From Fibrobacterota bacterium (GTDB taxonomy: Bacteria > Fibrobacterota > Fibrobacteria > UBA11236): 64,000 nt of DNA. The stretch's first letter is position 1. Every line of letters begins with the position of its first letter. Of the stretch, positions 61,646-64,000 are shown in pieces. Location: the NCBI GenBank assembly GCA_019509785.1, contig JAEKLQ010000063.1:1-64000 (forward strand), written 5' to 3'. The notes under the pieces were generated by a model that did no database searches, had not been told where the DNA came from, and was given only the letters and a program-made list of their open reading frames with translations. A program made the translations under genes and the position numbers.

Positions 61646-62593
61646 ATGGAAATCCTAGGTACCACCCGTCTCATCGCCTTGCTGGGGGATCCCGTTTCCC
61701 ATTCCCTCTCGCCGGCCATGCACAACGCCGCCTTCGATCAATACGGGTTGGACTTCGCCTACGTTCCCCTCCGCGTGCAGGCCGCGGGGCTCAAGACCGC
61801 GCTGGATGCCCTGCGCGTCTTCAACTTCCGCGGGGCCAACGTTACCTTGCCGCACAAGACCGCGGTCATCCCCTATGTCGATCAGCTTACGGACATCGCC
61901 CAGGTTATCGGCGCGGTGAACACCATCGTCAACGAGGACGGGCGGCTGGTCGGCACCACCACCGATCCCGAAGGCTTCCTGGAAGGCTACCGGGAACAGG
62001 GCCATAGCTTCATCGGACAAGCGGTGGCCATCCTCGGCAACGGCGGATCGGCGCGCACCATCGCATACTCGTTGCTGATGCGGGACCGGCCCAAGCGCGT
62101 GGTGATCGTGGCCCGGGATATGGAGAAGTCCCGGCGCCTGGCGGCGGAGATCACGGAACGCCTGGGACTCGGGCAAGGCGGGGCCTTGCCGACGCCGGAA
62201 ACCGTCGCCCTGTCCGACTACGCCTCGGTTCGCGATGGCATCGACGTGGTGGTGAATACCACCCCGGTGGGCATGCATCTCATGGTGGAGATCTCCCCCT
62301 TGGCGCCCGGGAACCTGATGGCGGGCCAGGTGGTGTACGATATCGTATACGCGCCCGAACGCACGTGCCTGATCCGCGACGCCGAGGCGCGCGGCCTGAA
62401 AACCGTGGGCGGCCTGGGGATGCTGGTGCACCAAGGCCGCGCCGCTTTCGAAATCTGGACCGGCATCAAACCGGAAGCGCGCGCCTACTATGCCGCGGCC
62501 CGGGAAAAACTGTCCAGCTGCATCGGGGAACCGCGCCCGGCCCCGACCGTCCCTTCCCCCGCGGCCGGCCGCAGCGTGGCCGAGGATCCTTAA
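61646..62593 (+). CDS. aroE: Shikimate dehydrogenase
   Basis: A 315-residue NADPH-dependent enzyme that reduces 3-dehydroshikimate to shikimate in aromatic amino-acid synthesis. Substrate residues are seen in SHSLSPAMHNAAFDQ and RGANVTLPHKTAVI (catalytic Lys), the cofactor loop in AILGNGGSARTIAYSLL and NTTPVGMH, and QGRAAFEIWTG at the end. About 35 residues past the normal end are Pro/Ala-rich. ATG 61646 lies 10 nt after the BatA-like stop, and aroKB follows after 7 nt. Confidence 0.94.
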   Translation: MEILGTTRLIALLGDPVSHSLSPAMHNAAFDQYGLDFAYVPLRVQAAGLKTALDALRVFNFRGANVTLPHKTAVIPYVDQLTDIAQVIGAVNTIVNEDGRLVGTTTDPEGFLEGYREQGHSFIGQAVAILGNGGSARTIAYSLLMRDRPKRVVIVARDMEKSRRLAAEITERLGLGQGGALPTPETVALSDYASVRDGIDVVVNTTPVGMHLMVEISPLAPGNLMAGQVVYDIVYAPERTCLIRDAEARGLKTVGGLGMLVHQGRAAFEIWTGIKPEARAYYAAAREKLSSCIGEPRPAPTVPSPAAGRSVAEDP

Positions 62594-62600
62594 GCCCGCG

Positions 62601-64000
62601 ATGCCCTTCCCCCTCAAGCGCAACATCTGGTTCACCGGCTTCATGGCCTCGGGCAAAAGCCGCATCGGCTCGCTCACGGCCGCATCCCTGGGATGGAAGT
62701 TCGCCGATCTGGACAAGGTGATCGAAGAAAAAACCGGTAAGACCATTCCGCAGATATTCGCCGACGAGGGCGAAACCGCTTTCCGCCGCATGGAAGTGGA
62801 AGCCTTGCGCGAGCTGGCGGGACAAGGCCCCATGGTGGCCTCCTTGGGCGGAGGGACCCTCACCAATCCCGAAGCCATCGAACTCGTGCGGCAAACCGGC
62901 GTGTTGGTGGGCCTATACGCCTCGCCCGAAGTGATCCTGGAACGGGTGAACCGCAAGGAAGGCTCGCGGCCGCTGCTGGCCGGCCTGGACGATGCCGCCA
63001 AGATGGCCAAGATCAAGGACCTCTTGGCGGCGCGCAAGCCCCTCTATGAACTCGCCGATCTCCAGTTCGAATCGGACGAGAAGATCCCCCATCATGTCCT
63101 CACCCGCCGCATCATCCATCGCTTGCAGGTGGAGGAGATGGTACCGCTGAAGGTGGATCTGGGCCCCCGCAGCTATCCCATCTACGTCGAGACTGATCTC
63201 TCGGGCCATATGGACGCCATCGCGGCCAAGGCGGGATGCCCGGCGGAATTCCTGATCGTCACCGACGCCAACCTGAAGTCCCATCAGAAGCGCATGCTGG
63301 AGCAATTGCGCGCGAGCCTGGGCGAATGCCGGATCTTCTTCTTCAAGCCCGGCGAAGAGGAGAAGAACCTCAAGTCCCTGAACAAGCTTTTCACCTTCAT
63401 GCTCCGCCACCAATACGCCCGCAAAACCACCTTGGTCGCCTTCGGCGGCGGCGTGGTGGGCGATATGGCCGGCTTCGCGGCTTCGGTCTACATGCGCGGC
63501 ATCCCCTTCCTGCAGGCCCCCACCACCTTGCTTTCCATGGTGGACAGCAGCGTGGGCGGCAAGACGGCGGTGAACCATCCCCTGGGCAAGAACATGCTGG
63601 GCGCCTTCTACCAACCCAAGGCCGTAGCCATCGGCCTGGACGCCTTGTCCAGCCTGCCTGATCGGGAATTCCTCTCCGGCCTCGCCGAGGTCGTGAAGTA
63701 CGGCGTCATCCGCGATGAAGCGTTTTTCCGTTACCTGGAAGACAATGCGGATGCCATCCTGGCCCGCAAGCCGGAAGCCTTGAGGGAAATCGTATTGCGT
63801 TCGTGCGCCATCAAGGCGGACGTGGTGGGAAAGGACGAGCGCGAGACGGCGGAGGGCGGGCGCGCCATCCTGAACTACGGGCATACCTTCGGGCACGCCT
63901 TCGAGGTGCTGGGCGGCTATGGCCTGCTGCCGCATGGCTTGGCGATAGCTTTGGGCATGCGCGTGGCCGCGCGCCTGGCAGTATCCCTGGGCATGCTCGG
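62601..64000 (+). CDS. aroKB: Shikimate kinase / 3-dehydroquinate synthase fusion, 3' end outside window
   Basis: The open frame runs from ATG 62601 to the window edge (466 codons visible). Residues 1 to about 175 are shikimate kinase: P-loop TGFMASGKSRIGS, DLDKVIEEKTGK, ASLGGGTLTNP and the lid Arg region EGSRPLL. After a short linker, residues from about 185 are 3-dehydroquinate synthase: VAFGGGVVGDMAGFAASVYM, PTTLLSMVDSSVGGKTAVNH, EVVKYGVI and the metal site NYGHTFGHAFEVL. Fused AroK-AroB proteins are known in several bacterial groups and join two non-adjacent steps of the shikimate pathway. With aroE upstream it forms an aromatic-synthesis pair behind the guaA-hflX-Bat genes. Confidence 0.93.
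   Translation, partial: MPFPLKRNIWFTGFMASGKSRIGSLTAASLGWKFADLDKVIEEKTGKTIPQIFADEGETAFRRMEVEALRELAGQGPMVASLGGGTLTNPEAIELVRQTGVLVGLYASPEVILERVNRKEGSRPLLAGLDDAAKMAKIKDLLAARKPLYELADLQFESDEKIPHHVLTRRIIHRLQVEEMVPLKVDLGPRSYPIYVETDLSGHMDAIAAKAGCPAEFLIVTDANLKSHQKRMLEQLRASLGECRIFFFKPGEEEKNLKSLNKLFTFMLRHQYARKTTLVAFGGGVVGDMAGFAASVYMRGIPFLQAPTTLLSMVDSSVGGKTAVNHPLGKNMLGAFYQPKAVAIGLDALSSLPDREFLSGLAEVVKYGVIRDEAFFRYLEDNADAILARKPEALREIVLRSCAIKADVVGKDERETAEGGRAILNYGHTFGHAFEVLGGYGLLPHGLAIALGMRVAARLAVSLGML

Overview
The window is a dense, GC-rich bacterial chromosome segment of about 46 genes, with many 4-bp stop/start overlaps (ATGA or GTGA) and few spacers. The best lineage guess is the Fibrobacterota or a close relative. 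The main clue is a fibro-slime-type domain in a very large secreted protein. Supporting clues are chitobiase-like modules, a carbohydrate-esterase-like secreted protein, a TPR/BatA-D-E set, a bacterial XPB helicase and a long-form GMP synthase. The base composition is clearly higher in GC than Fibrobacter succinogenes, so an environmental relative is more likely. The lineage call is inference. No tRNA, rRNA, CRISPR array, transposase or prophage gene was seen.

Layout. 0-3.7 kb: four overlapping plus-strand genes of a Bat-type (aerotolerance) operon. 4.0-14.7 kb: two tandem giant surface/secreted proteins with unlike N-termini (VWA versus fibro-slime) and shared repeat modules; the second has lost part of its C-terminal domain by an out-of-frame deletion. 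14.7-23.7 kb: rdgB, leuS, an aldo/keto reductase, a VanZ-like protein, a small exported protein, a TrmH-type methylase, a secreted esterase and an unknown exported protein. 23.7-29.9 kb: minus-strand run XPB helicase, M16 protease, M16-like partner, fabF. 30.1-33.1 kb: oppD-type ATPase, glycosyltransferase and oppF-type ATPase in one overlapping operon. 33.2-39.8 kb: yceD-rpmF-plsX-fabH-fabD-fabG-acpP-rnc-lplA, the classic ribosomal protein L32/fatty-acid cluster. 39.9-49.5 kb: a GT2 enzyme, rlpA plus a TPR lipoprotein, carB, a TfoX-N protein and a secreted beta-helix protein. 49.7-55 kb: recG, a sigma-54 activator and divergent pepA. 55.6-64 kb: guaA, hflX, DUF58, BatA-like, aroE and an aroK-aroB fusion cut by the window edge.

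The most unusual non-coding signal is a family of 160-200 bp nested palindromes. One copy lies after the aldo/keto reductase gene and two lie between pepA and guaA. They share an inner GC hairpin and a middle arm resembling TTCCGGGAAAGCG, and they carry long outer arms, but have no coding capacity. A separate heptamer-built 20-bp inverted repeat sits between fabH and fabD. Together with the truncated fibro-slime protein and the transporter-ATPase/glycosyltransferase operon, these are the parts most worth following up.
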